From a marine bacterium B5-7 (GTDB lineage Bacteria > Pseudomonadota > Gammaproteobacteria > BQJM01), in NCBI GenBank assembly GCA_021604705.1, contig BQJM01000012.1:1-42597 (forward strand): 42,597 nt of DNA, in the 5' to 3' direction. The notes beneath the pieces were generated by a model. It had not been told where the DNA came from, made no database searches, and worked only from the letters and a program-made list of their open reading frames with translations. Positions within the stretch are counted from its first letter, which is position 1. Each line of letters starts with the position of its first letter. The position numbers and the translations under genes were made by a program. Shown here in pieces: positions 34,220 to 42,597 of the stretch.

Positions 34220-37200
34220 CTAGCTAATTTCGGTTACCGTATCACTCTTAGCGTGCCCAGCATAACCCTTATTACATAAATTGGCCATTTTATTTAAGAC
34301 TTCATTATCTTCAAAAAAAGAAAAATGGTCTGCTGCCAACGTCTTGTGCAAATGAAAGTCAGGATAGATCACCGACCATCGTTTCGAGCAATTGCTATTC
34401 TCATAATAATTATTCTGTTGCTTGAATTCTTTGACCCCTAAGAATAACTCATTAAAAAAACATTTACTTAGTTTTCTTTTAAAATAATGACAAGCGACAT
34501 CATTTGGGAAAGGTAACATTTGAAGCGAGTAATTTTGCATTGCAATAATATTTGCATTAAACACACGATAGTGCCTGCCCAGTAATTCAGATAGACTATC
34601 CAAAGAAAATGGTAGTCCTTTTTTAAGCCCTAATTCAGCAAAATATTGTATATAATCTTTCACGGAATTACCCACGTCATGCATGAAGAGGTTACCACTG
34701 TCTTTTTTCCCATACATTTGCAATAAATTAATGAATGTTAGCAAATGTTTGTGTTTTTCAGACAAAAATGTCAGTGTTGGCGGAAATGGTGTATCCACCA
34801 TAACAATTTGCCGGACCTCTCTACCCATTACCTGAAGCTGCCTTGCAATCTCGTGAGCAAGCACGCCACCTTGTGAATATCCCCCAAGATTGAAAACACC
34901 ACTAGGGTGAGTATCTAACAATATTTGACTATAAGAAGCAGCCATATCTGATAAATTGTTGAGTGGCTCCAAACCATCAATAATTCCTCTCGCTTGTATC
35001 GCATAAAATGGCAATTTAGCATCTAATTTACTCACTAGTGGCTGATAGACTTGCACCGTACCAAGTGCAGCATGAAACCAAAAAATTGGAGATATCCCTT
35101 TAGAACCACGCTGCAAGATCACGCGCTCTGCAGAAAAATAAGTAATCGTATTATGCCCCCCCCCTCCATTCAAACTTTTTTTTCTGGAAAGTTGAAAATC
35201 ATCTTTATATTTTTCATAGAGGAAGCCTGACAGCTCCAAAATATTACTGCATTCTAAAAAGACTGAGGGCTCTAATGAAATAAATGGGTAAGTTTCAATT
35301 ATTCTAGTTGATAAAGTCGTCAATGATATTGAATCAAATCCATATTCACTGAGATTCCTTTCGTCATTAACCTTGCTGCCTTGAATATTTAATATATCTG
35401 CAACTATTACTCGCAACCCTGAGAGTACGTGGTCTCTTGGCAAAACAAAATCAAGAGACTCTCCCTCCTGTTCTGAAATGTTTTTTATATACTGAGATTC
35501 CCAGGTTAACTTAACAGGCGAAGATAAATATTTCCTAGAACCTAGAAAATCGCTTTCATCAATATCCCCTTTTCCCAGTAAATCTTTCAAGCTGTTATCA
35601 GGCAAGCCCGCAAGAATACGATGCTTTAGCTGTCTTAGGGATGAATCATTCTCTGTCGTCTTCACATAAGATTTTTTAACGAATTCATCTAACTTTGCAA
35701 CAGATTTCGTATTATGATGAAACCCTCGCAATCTTTGTATCATGGGGAAGGCCGGATAGTTAAGAAGCCTCCAAAACTCTTTAAATTCTTTTTCAGGTCT
35801 AGGGAATAATCCTAGGCGGAGTGAGAACAAAACATTTGAGACTGGTCCCATAATCAAATAATCATCTAAACCAATCCTTGATTTTGCCTCTTCTTCTGTC
35901 AATCGATATTTCCCCGATAACATTTGCACATACCAACGAGCTATCATCTCCAAAAAGTAAAATGAACCTGTAAATGCAATGGGTAACACCGATGTATTCA
36001 CCAGTGAAGGATTTTTCTCATAAAATATCCCCATAGAAAAATCACTAGCAACATTAATATCTGGAATAAATTCATATCGCTTATCTTCAGGTCCAAAATT
36101 TTGGTATCCCGTACAAAAAATAACAACATCCACTTCGTCTTCTTTATCTGGAGCTTCTGAAAATACACAACCTTTTCCAGTAAAGGTCTCTATCGGCCCT
36201 CTTACATGAACTTTGTTATCTGCCACTAGTTGGATAATACCATCATTGATATGAACAATCGGATTTTTTCTGAACTCTTCTTTTGATGGCAAAATACCAC
36301 TCTCTTTATATATTTTATAATATGCAGGCATTGATAATGCTAATCGCTCTATAATACTACTCCTATTTGCCTCTATTAATAAACTAGCTGCAGACTGACA
36401 ATCATTAGGAACAAAGCCAACCATACGCGGAAGAATCAACTTGTTAGATCTTCTACTCCACAAAACAGTATCAGCAACATCAGAAAGCTCTTCTGCTATG
36501 TCCATAGCACTGACACCATTTCCAACAACCAATACTTTTTTATTTATAAATGGCTTGCTATCGAAGTATTCGCCTGAGTGCATTGACTTACCTGAAAATT
36601 TTTCAAATCCATTCAGTTTGGGTATATTTGGTTGCCAGAAACTACCCTGGCAAAGTGCAACGCCATCAAACTTCTCTACAAATTCCTCCTCGGCTCGTTT
36701 GATGGTCACCTCCCATTTTTTCCCCACCTCCCGGATTGAAGTAACCTCACAGGCATACTCTATATGCTGGAGAACTTGAAAATTCTCGGCATAAGCATCT
36801 AAATAACGTTTGACGTCCTGCACCGTATAAAAATTACTTCCTATATCATCCAGATAAAAATCCGAGAATACACTGGTATATTTCGAGCTCTGGAATCGGG
36901 TCTTTTTATACGCTCCAGCTTTTTTCTCTTTATTTAATACCCACAATCCTCCTAGCGCTAACTGCTTTTCGAAGACAACAGGACGATGCCCTTCCTCCAA
37001 TAAGGATTTGGCCATAACCAATCCAGAAGGTCCAGCACCTACAACACAAATACGTTTTTCATTTTTTCGCATTGTATTTTCATAACTCTTCTTTTTTTCC
37101 TCTTTTTTCTGAGCCCAACATGGCGTTACATTAAAGTTATGTTTTGTTTTTTCTATTTTTTTGCTATCATTGGTCAGCCCCACGAACTCCTCTATCAATA

Positions 37201-39712
37201 AATGTGCATTGGCCCCACCAGAACCATAAGAGTGCAACCCTGACAAACGTGGTGAATTTGTTTTTTCCCAATCTTCTGTTTTATCCAATAGACGACAAGG
37301 TTTGTCTTTGATATTTAAAAAAGAATTTGGCTCGGAAAAATTTACTATTTTGTGAATCTTATTGGTTTGTATGCTACGAATAATTTTAAATAACGCTCCA
37401 AATGCCGATACACACTCCATATGCCCCAATATTGGTTTCAGTGTACTTACTCGACAACCACCCGGTTTGTAAGGTACATTTTGTTCTTCTGCAAGCTGCT
37501 CTAAAGCATTATTTATTGCATCCCACTCCGCAATGTCTGCGACTTGATTCCCCATTCCCTGTGCTTCGATATATTCAATATCTCGTACATCAACACCAGC
37601 ATTCCTATAACATGTCTTAATAAGACTCGCATGACTTTCTTTATTAGGTGCTGCGATCGACATACCACCTCTTCCATTATAATTAACTGCACTACCTTTT
37701 ATCACTGCGTAAACTGTATCACTATCCTTTACCGCTACCTCTACAGGTTTCAACATAATACTTGCCACGCCTTCCGAACGAATATATCCATCCGCATCAG
37801 GAGAAAATGACTTAACATAGTCACTTGAACTAAGAACATTCATCCGTGAAAGAGCCATATATGGCTCTGGGTTTAAAATAATCCGCGCGCCAGCAACTAT
37901 GGCTGCATCAATCTCTGCATTTTTAATCGCAACAGTTGCATCATGGATAGCAACAGCAGCACTAGAACACATCGTATTAACAATTTGGCTCGGCCCTCGG
38001 AAATCGAAAAAATAAGAGATTCGATTGGCTGCCATACTGGGATGATGATTTAGTATATTCTCACCCAAGCACATATTATTTTTTTGAAGATAGTGCAAAT
38101 ATTCATTATCCTCGATAGCAACATATACACCAATACGTTTCCCTTTAAGCTCTTCAGGTGTGTAACCCGCATCTTCAATCGTTTTGTAAACCGACATCAA
38201 TAACAATCTTTGTTGAGGGTCTATAAGCGCAGCCTCTTCAGGAAAGATTCTGAAAAATTCCGGGTCAAAACCCTTTATATCTGGAATAAATCCTCCAACT
38301 TTCGTACAGATACTTTCTGGTTTTATTCCTGTTGGGTCATAAAAATCACGCCAATCAAATCGATCATCAGAAATTTCTGTAATTGCGGATTTATCTTTAT
38401 CTAGGTAATCAAAAAACTCCTCTATATCCATTGCTTGAGGTAGAAATCCATGTATTCCAACAATAGCAACAGCTTCCTGTTTCTCCAGTTTCGCCATTTT
38501 CTTAACTTCACTGCTCACATCAGAAGGAATATTTTTCTGAAAATCTTTTCTTCTAACTTGTAGAGTTTTTGCCTCTTCTCTTAGGGTATTCAAATATGGT
38601 AAAGACTCCAGAACTAATGAATGTTCCACGCCAAAATCCATTAAACACGCTATTTCATCTACACCAGTCTGCAGAGCTTCCTTAACTACCTTGAGAGCAT
38701 CTTCTACTGCACCAAACAATGCCCCTGTTGTAAAATAGTGTCGATAGGAATAATTAACAATTTTTTCGATTTCTTCTTCTGATGGTTTCTTATCCATGGC
38801 CTGTATGTGGCCAGACAATGCATTCTTTATATATGAAGAGAATGGCTTTTTCACTGCTGATTCCACAAGCTCCAAGTTATCATGCACCAATGTATGCAAC
38901 ATTAAGGTTACTTTTCCTGAGAGCGGATCAAAGCCATGTTCCTGGCGAGCTCGACGATAAATATTTATTTTTCTGCCTAGCTCAACCAGATCTATACCTT
39001 GTAACATTGTTAGCACATTGTATCCCATCATACCTGCATGCTCGAAACCCTCGTCTGATTTCGTCACAACAAGCCACACATTCAATTCTTTTTGTATCGG
39101 CTCTGGATAAGTTTTTAAGAATATCTTTTCATTATTGCCATTATAAAACTCCACCTCTTCACCTCGCCATAAGCGCTGAACAAGCGGAATACGTTCATGC
39201 CAAATTTGTTTGCGTTTTTTATAATTCTCGGGAATGCTAACAAAATCATTAGGGTTCCAACCGCTCGCAAAACCAAGATCAACCCGACCATTAGAGAGGT
39301 TATCGACAATAGACCACGACTCAACAACTTCGGTTGGATGATGCAAAGGTAAAACAACAGAGCCTGAACGAAAACGTATATTCTTTGTTTGAACAGCCAG
39401 TGCTGCAGCCAATGTTGCAGGATTAGGATAAATGCCACCAAAGGAATGGAAATGTCGCTCTGGCAACCAAACAGCAGAAAATTCATTTTCATCTGCAAAT
39501 TTCGTCACATCAAATACCAATTTGTACTTGTTTCCTGGTGTATTACTAGAGTCAGAAAAGAAAATTACACTAAACTCCATACAGAGTTCAGTGACATCCG
39601 ATTCAAGTTGAGCTGCCCCATTGTCTCCAGAGCAGGTATTTTCTTCCCCAACATTTAACAAACTATCTAAAGCCTGATTTAGTGATTGTTCATCATGACT
39701 CATAAGTCGCAT
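34220..39712 (-). CDS. Terminal trans-AT PKS protein: LLM-KS0-FMO-ACP-TE
   Basis: An 1830-residue assembly-line protein. Domains: luciferase-like monooxygenase (about 44-380; WLPERHFHSFGG, NLSNGRVDLGFASGW); ketosynthase (about 412-843) with Cys582 in NTMCSSAAVAI and His764 in ILGHMECVSA, but Gln718 in place of the first His (EAQGMG instead of EAHGTG), so it should transfer chains without condensing; class B flavin monooxygenase (about 886-1345) with FAD motif VVGAGPSGL, signature FSGKSMHSGEYF, NADPH motif VVGNGVSAMD and FCTGYQ; ACP (about 1425-1500, Ser1461 in YGFDSISL, no flag Trp); thioesterase (about 1541-1810) with Ser1613 (GGYSQGG), Asp1640 and His1796. There is no AT, KR or DH. The start at 39712 overlaps the upstream PKS by 20 bases; ATG 39703 with a nearby GGA is an alternative. 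It is predicted to oxygenate and release the finished chain. Confidence 0.93.
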   Translation of the reverse strand: MRLMSHDEQSLNQALDSLLNVGEENTCSGDNGAAQLESDVTELCMEFSVIFFSDSSNTPGNKYKLVFDVTKFADENEFSAVWLPERHFHSFGGIYPNPATLAAALAVQTKNIRFRSGSVVLPLHHPTEVVESWSIVDNLSNGRVDLGFASGWNPNDFVSIPENYKKRKQIWHERIPLVQRLWRGEEVEFYNGNNEKIFLKTYPEPIQKELNVWLVVTKSDEGFEHAGMMGYNVLTMLQGIDLVELGRKINIYRRARQEHGFDPLSGKVTLMLHTLVHDNLELVESAVKKPFSSYIKNALSGHIQAMDKKPSEEEIEKIVNYSYRHYFTTGALFGAVEDALKVVKEALQTGVDEIACLMDFGVEHSLVLESLPYLNTLREEAKTLQVRRKDFQKNIPSDVSSEVKKMAKLEKQEAVAIVGIHGFLPQAMDIEEFFDYLDKDKSAITEISDDRFDWRDFYDPTGIKPESICTKVGGFIPDIKGFDPEFFRIFPEEAALIDPQQRLLLMSVYKTIEDAGYTPEELKGKRIGVYVAIEDNEYLHYLQKNNMCLGENILNHHPSMAANRISYFFDFRGPSQIVNTMCSSAAVAIHDATVAIKNAEIDAAIVAGARIILNPEPYMALSRMNVLSSSDYVKSFSPDADGYIRSEGVASIMLKPVEVAVKDSDTVYAVIKGSAVNYNGRGGMSIAAPNKESHASLIKTCYRNAGVDVRDIEYIEAQGMGNQVADIAEWDAINNALEQLAEEQNVPYKPGGCRVSTLKPILGHMECVSAFGALFKIIRSIQTNKIHKIVNFSEPNSFLNIKDKPCRLLDKTEDWEKTNSPRLSGLHSYGSGGANAHLLIEEFVGLTNDSKKIEKTKHNFNVTPCWAQKKEEKKKSYENTMRKNEKRICVVGAGPSGLVMAKSLLEEGHRPVVFEKQLALGGLWVLNKEKKAGAYKKTRFQSSKYTSVFSDFYLDDIGSNFYTVQDVKRYLDAYAENFQVLQHIEYACEVTSIREVGKKWEVTIKRAEEEFVEKFDGVALCQGSFWQPNIPKLNGFEKFSGKSMHSGEYFDSKPFINKKVLVVGNGVSAMDIAEELSDVADTVLWSRRSNKLILPRMVGFVPNDCQSAASLLIEANRSSIIERLALSMPAYYKIYKESGILPSKEEFRKNPIVHINDGIIQLVADNKVHVRGPIETFTGKGCVFSEAPDKEDEVDVVIFCTGYQNFGPEDKRYEFIPDINVASDFSMGIFYEKNPSLVNTSVLPIAFTGSFYFLEMIARWYVQMLSGKYRLTEEEAKSRIGLDDYLIMGPVSNVLFSLRLGLFPRPEKEFKEFWRLLNYPAFPMIQRLRGFHHNTKSVAKLDEFVKKSYVKTTENDSSLRQLKHRILAGLPDNSLKDLLGKGDIDESDFLGSRKYLSSPVKLTWESQYIKNISEQEGESLDFVLPRDHVLSGLRVIVADILNIQGSKVNDERNLSEYGFDSISLTTLSTRIIETYPFISLEPSVFLECSNILELSGFLYEKYKDDFQLSRKKSLNGGGGHNTITYFSAERVILQRGSKGISPIFWFHAALGTVQVYQPLVSKLDAKLPFYAIQARGIIDGLEPLNNLSDMAASYSQILLDTHPSGVFNLGGYSQGGVLAHEIARQLQVMGREVRQIVMVDTPFPPTLTFLSEKHKHLLTFINLLQMYGKKDSGNLFMHDVGNSVKDYIQYFAELGLKKGLPFSLDSLSELLGRHYRVFNANIIAMQNYSLQMLPFPNDVACHYFKRKLSKCFFNELFLGVKEFKQQNNYYENSNCSKRWSVIYPDFHLHKTLAADHFSFFEDNEVLNKMANLCNKGYAGHAKSDTVTEIS

Positions 39713-42597
39713 CCATTATTCGTTGAGAAAGTGCTGCAATGTTAGAATGATCTACAAACCACTCTGGCTTCACTTCGAAATTTACAAACCTCTCTATCGC
39801 GACACTTAATTGTGCTCCGGTAATAGAGTCTAAACCATACTCTTGGAAAGTTTCAACATCATTAATTAACGAAGCATCTATCTTTAATACCTCACTCAAT
39901 GCTTGCTTAACATTTAACTTTACATCTTCGATATTTTTTAGGCCATTAGAAGAAGACCTTTCTTCTTTTCTTCTTTCAGAAGGCTCCATTCTACTACCTT
40001 TTCTCTGCGAAGATGATTGAACAAATAAGGAATCATCTTGTTGGCTTGAGAATACTTTTTCATCTAACACACAAGGGATAAAATTTTTGTTTTCTCCGAC
40101 ATCAGATATTGTTTGATGAAACAAGAGCTGACCAATCACAGATGAGTTAAAATACAACCCTAATGTTTTTGCCTGATCTTCAGAATTTTCCTTCACTTTG
40201 ATGTTATGCAAATGACTTCCTGTGTCATTCCAACCAACCCAAGCCACAGAGCGAAATACCGTATTTGTTTGCTGGCTATTATGGTAATCACAAAAATAAT
40301 CTATATACGTGTTTGCAGTACAATAATCACTAACCCCTCGCATAAACTTAGGAAGATACGCCGCCACTGAAGAAAAACCAATGAAAAACTTCAGGTGCTG
40401 GCCTCCTAAAATTTGGTATAAAATCTCCGTACCATCTACCTTGGGTCTCATAACAGCAGCAATAGTTTCTGCTGTCTTCTTAATAAAGGCCGTTTGACTA
40501 TCGCGCAATACATTCATTGCTCCAGCACTATGAACAACACCACCTACCGCTCCCATAGTCGAACATACTGAATTAAAAAAATCCAGCAATTCTTCTTTTC
40601 TATTCAGCTCACCACTATAAAGCCTTAAATTCACGCCACACTGTTTTAACAATAAAAATTTTCTTAACTTTTCTTTTAGAGACTGAGGTGTGTTCGAGTC
40701 CGCAACAAGAGTTTCCCAGCTAGACTCTGTCGGAACCTTCGTTACCCCCATTAAAACTAGTTTTTTCACACCCATCGCGACAAGATATTGAGCTATGACA
40801 AAACCAATACCACTAGTTCCCCCCGTGACAACATATACCTTATCTTCATCTATTTGATTTTCTATTGATTGTTCATGCGTTACTCTTAAACATTTTCTTG
40901 CTTGCATCGACGGGATAAGACGTTGCCTTCCACGGTAAATGATTTCACTTTCTTTTAATGCCGCGCTCAACTCATCCTTGCAAACATTCAATAGGGATGT
41001 GGCGGTCAATAACTCTAAGTTTATATCAATATGTTTTGCAGAAACATTCTTATACTCTGCACTCAGCATTTTAATCAACCCTGAAAACCCTGCTCCTGCC
41101 AAGCTAGGCTCAATAGAACCATACACCTGCAGTTCCCGTGAAAAATATAGAATATCAACCTGATCACACTGACGAATAAGCATTTGATAAAAACTAATTT
41201 TATTAAGTTTACTTTCATCTCTGGAGTGTGACAAACAATACAAGTCAGAAAAATCAAGAAGATAATCAATGCTCTTTAGCTCCGCAGTAAGCTCATAAAA
41301 ATGCTCCTGCATACCCTTAGCGGACAACCCCATTAGCTGCGAGTCAAAAACAACTTCACCAGAAAAAACATTGGCCCACGCTTTTTCATCCGCTAAAAAT
41401 CTCGTATCTTCATTTAGAAGAACGAGACAATTACCTTTTTTTCTGTCTTCATCTACAGAATAAAGCCCCTCTTCTCTCCATGTTTTTTCTAAAAGATATA
41501 ATTTCTCTTCCACTTTCTGTTGCTCATCAACAAATCTTTCATTATTATTTTCTTCATAACAGATATGTTTCGCACCCTCAGCCAGATCACTTTTCAACCA
41601 CTCATTTAATAGAGCTCTTGCTTTCTTATTACAATCGAGAGATCCATTTTCAAATGTCACTAAAGTCCTATTTTCAGCATTAATGTCTTCCAAAAAACCA
41701 AACTCTCTTGCTGAAATATACCACTGAATAGAATCTTCCGATTCTAAATCGATGCTATTCTTAAGCATTGTTCTGACGTAGGCATTGCACTCCCCAATGA
41801 TAAACACAACATTTGGCTTTAGTTTAATAGTAGAATTTTCTAACGATTCCTCCAGGTTAATTCCAAATAGATTTAATTTAAATTTATTTTTAGTAGATGT
41901 CTCGAGGAGTTCCTCAACATTCTTGATAATATTAACGAAGGCCTCATAATCTTTAACATTATGATAATAAATGCAAACTGTCTCACCTTGTTTGTTCTCT
42001 AATAGTTTCATCCAATCAATTGAGTTCAACGCTTGACTCGTTTTATTCTCCTCACTTATACCGACCTTTCCCGAATCAATGGAAGGTTTTGAGTTATCAA
42101 TCCAATATTTTTGCTTTAAAAATGGATACGTTGGCAATGAAACCCTTTTCGCATTTCGCCCCCGATGTAACGTCATCCAGTCAATCATTCCACCCTTAAT
42201 CCAGTGGCCTGCCAACTTCACAAGATCCCTAGAAGACAGCCAGCCATCTAGCTGTTCAGCAAAGCGTTGATTATCATTTAATAACTCCACTTCAACTGTA
42301 TCAAGTTCCGATCCAACATAGCACAGCGAATCGACATCACGCCTAGAAACAAATACTCTTAGCTTGTCACATAAGTCTTTTATACCACTCGAAGGTATCG
42401 CAAGACGATACCTCATTATCTCCCTACCAATCTGTAACGTATAAGCCAGATCTTCTAGGTTAATAGCCTCTGATTTTTCTAAAAATGTTAACACTTTTTT
42501 TGCATATACATGCAACCGCTCTTCTGTCTTCGCAGATAATAAAATTAACTGTGGCTCAACAGAATCCATCCTTTCTACTGTTGGGGCAGCATATTCT
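39693..42597 (-). CDS. Trans-AT PKS, 3' part: KS end, unassigned domain, KR, ACP (5' end outside window)
   Basis: The reading frame is open through the right edge. Residues before the first in-window ATG (42569) read EYAAPTVER, the end of a KS, so that Met is internal. Numbering from it: post-KS linker (about 1-158, with WVKGG-like HWIKGGMIDW and LPTYPFLKQKYW), an unassigned region (about 165-355), the structural half of a ketoreductase (about 355-560), and the catalytic half (about 575-830). The catalytic half has TGGTSGIG, Lys710, Ser in GFSSVAAY, Tyr749 and Asn753. A Lys/Arg/Ser-rich linker (about 850-880) precedes the ACP (about 885-955, Ser915 in YGLDSIT). The LDD Asp of B-type KRs is absent (AGAMNV). 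There is no dehydratase domain and no flag Trp in the ACP. Confidence 0.92.
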   Translation of the reverse strand, partial: EYAAPTVERMDSVEPQLILLSAKTEERLHVYAKKVLTFLEKSEAINLEDLAYTLQIGREIMRYRLAIPSSGIKDLCDKLRVFVSRRDVDSLCYVGSELDTVEVELLNDNQRFAEQLDGWLSSRDLVKLAGHWIKGGMIDWMTLHRGRNAKRVSLPTYPFLKQKYWIDNSKPSIDSGKVGISEENKTSQALNSIDWMKLLENKQGETVCIYYHNVKDYEAFVNIIKNVEELLETSTKNKFKLNLFGINLEESLENSTIKLKPNVVFIIGECNAYVRTMLKNSIDLESEDSIQWYISAREFGFLEDINAENRTLVTFENGSLDCNKKARALLNEWLKSDLAEGAKHICYEENNNERFVDEQQKVEEKLYLLEKTWREEGLYSVDEDRKKGNCLVLLNEDTRFLADEKAWANVFSGEVVFDSQLMGLSAKGMQEHFYELTAELKSIDYLLDFSDLYCLSHSRDESKLNKISFYQMLIRQCDQVDILYFSRELQVYGSIEPSLAGAGFSGLIKMLSAEYKNVSAKHIDINLELLTATSLLNVCKDELSAALKESEIIYRGRQRLIPSMQARKCLRVTHEQSIENQIDEDKVYVVTGGTSGIGFVIAQYLVAMGVKKLVLMGVTKVPTESSWETLVADSNTPQSLKEKLRKFLLLKQCGVNLRLYSGELNRKEELLDFFNSVCSTMGAVGGVVHSAGAMNVLRDSQTAFIKKTAETIAAVMRPKVDGTEILYQILGGQHLKFFIGFSSVAAYLPKFMRGVSDYCTANTYIDYFCDYHNSQQTNTVFRSVAWVGWNDTGSHLHNIKVKENSEDQAKTLGLYFNSSVIGQLLFHQTISDVGENKNFIPCVLDEKVFSSQQDDSLFVQSSSQRKGSRMEPSERRKEERSSSNGLKNIEDVKLNVKQALSEVLKIDASLINDVETFQEYGLDSITGAQLSVAIERFVNFEVKPEWFVDHSNIAALSQRIMDATYES

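Noticed and set aside
38782-39240. 152-residue plus-strand frame opposite the luciferase-like domain
   Set aside because: It lies wholly antisense to a clearly homologous domain, has no ribosome-binding site and shows a random-like composition. The same applies to frames at 31957-32355 and 4088-4450.
41500-42100. Dehydratase domain in the partial PKS
   Set aside because: Neither the HxxxGxxxxP nor the DxxxQ/H signature is present between the KS linker and the KR, so the segment was left unassigned.
42569-42569. ATG at 42569 as the true start of the right-hand PKS gene
   Set aside because: The frame is open upstream to the window edge and encodes EYAAPTVER, the normal C-terminal end of a ketosynthase. 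The Met is therefore internal and the gene is cut by the window.
1-42597. tRNA, rRNA or transposase genes, prophage or integrase at the cluster border
   Set aside because: I looked for tRNA-like cloverleaf ends, conserved rRNA stretches and transposase or integrase frames and saw none. The cluster boundary near 24,584 shows only a four-base convergent gene overlap.

Overview
The window comes from a gammaproteobacterial chromosome. The evidence is the conserved gene orders rpsP-rimM-trmD-rplS (with ffh nearby), xseB-ispA, and dnaQ-rnhA-yafS/gloB-mltD, a Kdo-hydroxylase gene for lipopolysaccharide, and numerous short intergenic palindromes. Moderate A+T content and several unrecognised membrane or low-complexity proteins fit a host-associated lineage, for example Legionellales/Coxiellaceae-like, but the sequence alone does not fix the genus.

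Bases 1-24,600 are mostly housekeeping. There is the tail of an unknown gene, a small beta-barrel outer-membrane protein, ffh, three unrecognised genes (2717-5549) lying between ffh and rpsP, and the ribosomal-protein/tRNA-modification operon rpsP-rimM-trmD-rplS. These are followed by a PA3496-like small protein, an amino-acid antiporter, a two-gene envelope unit (GT39/83-type glycosyltransferase plus KdoO), xseB-ispA, valS, a broken antitoxin-like gene, class I aldolase, nhaA, dnaQ, rnhA, a yafS-like methyltransferase, gloB, mltD and an unknown membrane protein. Two families of palindromic repeats sit between these genes.

From about 24,584 to the right edge the window holds one end of a trans-AT polyketide synthase (PKS) cluster, which continues beyond base 42,597. 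Nearly all of it is on the minus strand. In transcription order it has: a PKS cut by the window edge (KS end, an unassigned domain, KR, ACP); a terminal multidomain protein (luciferase-like monooxygenase, ketosynthase lacking the first catalytic His, class B flavin monooxygenase, ACP, thioesterase); an acyltransferase-enoylreductase; a methionine aminopeptidase; HMG-CoA-synthase-like protein; donor ACP; decarboxylating ketosynthase (Cys to Ser); and two enoyl-CoA-hydratase-like enzymes. A cytochrome P450 and a Fre/LuxG-like flavin reductase form the left end, divergently arranged around a palindromic intergenic region.

Together these genes predict a polyketide with at least one beta-branch (built by the HMGS cassette), a late oxygenation or oxygen insertion by the LLM/FMO assembly-line domains, P450 tailoring, and release by the C-terminal thioesterase. 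The embedded methionine aminopeptidase has non-standard residues at pocket positions and is a candidate self-resistance copy of the product's target. That is the most interesting hypothesis in the window.
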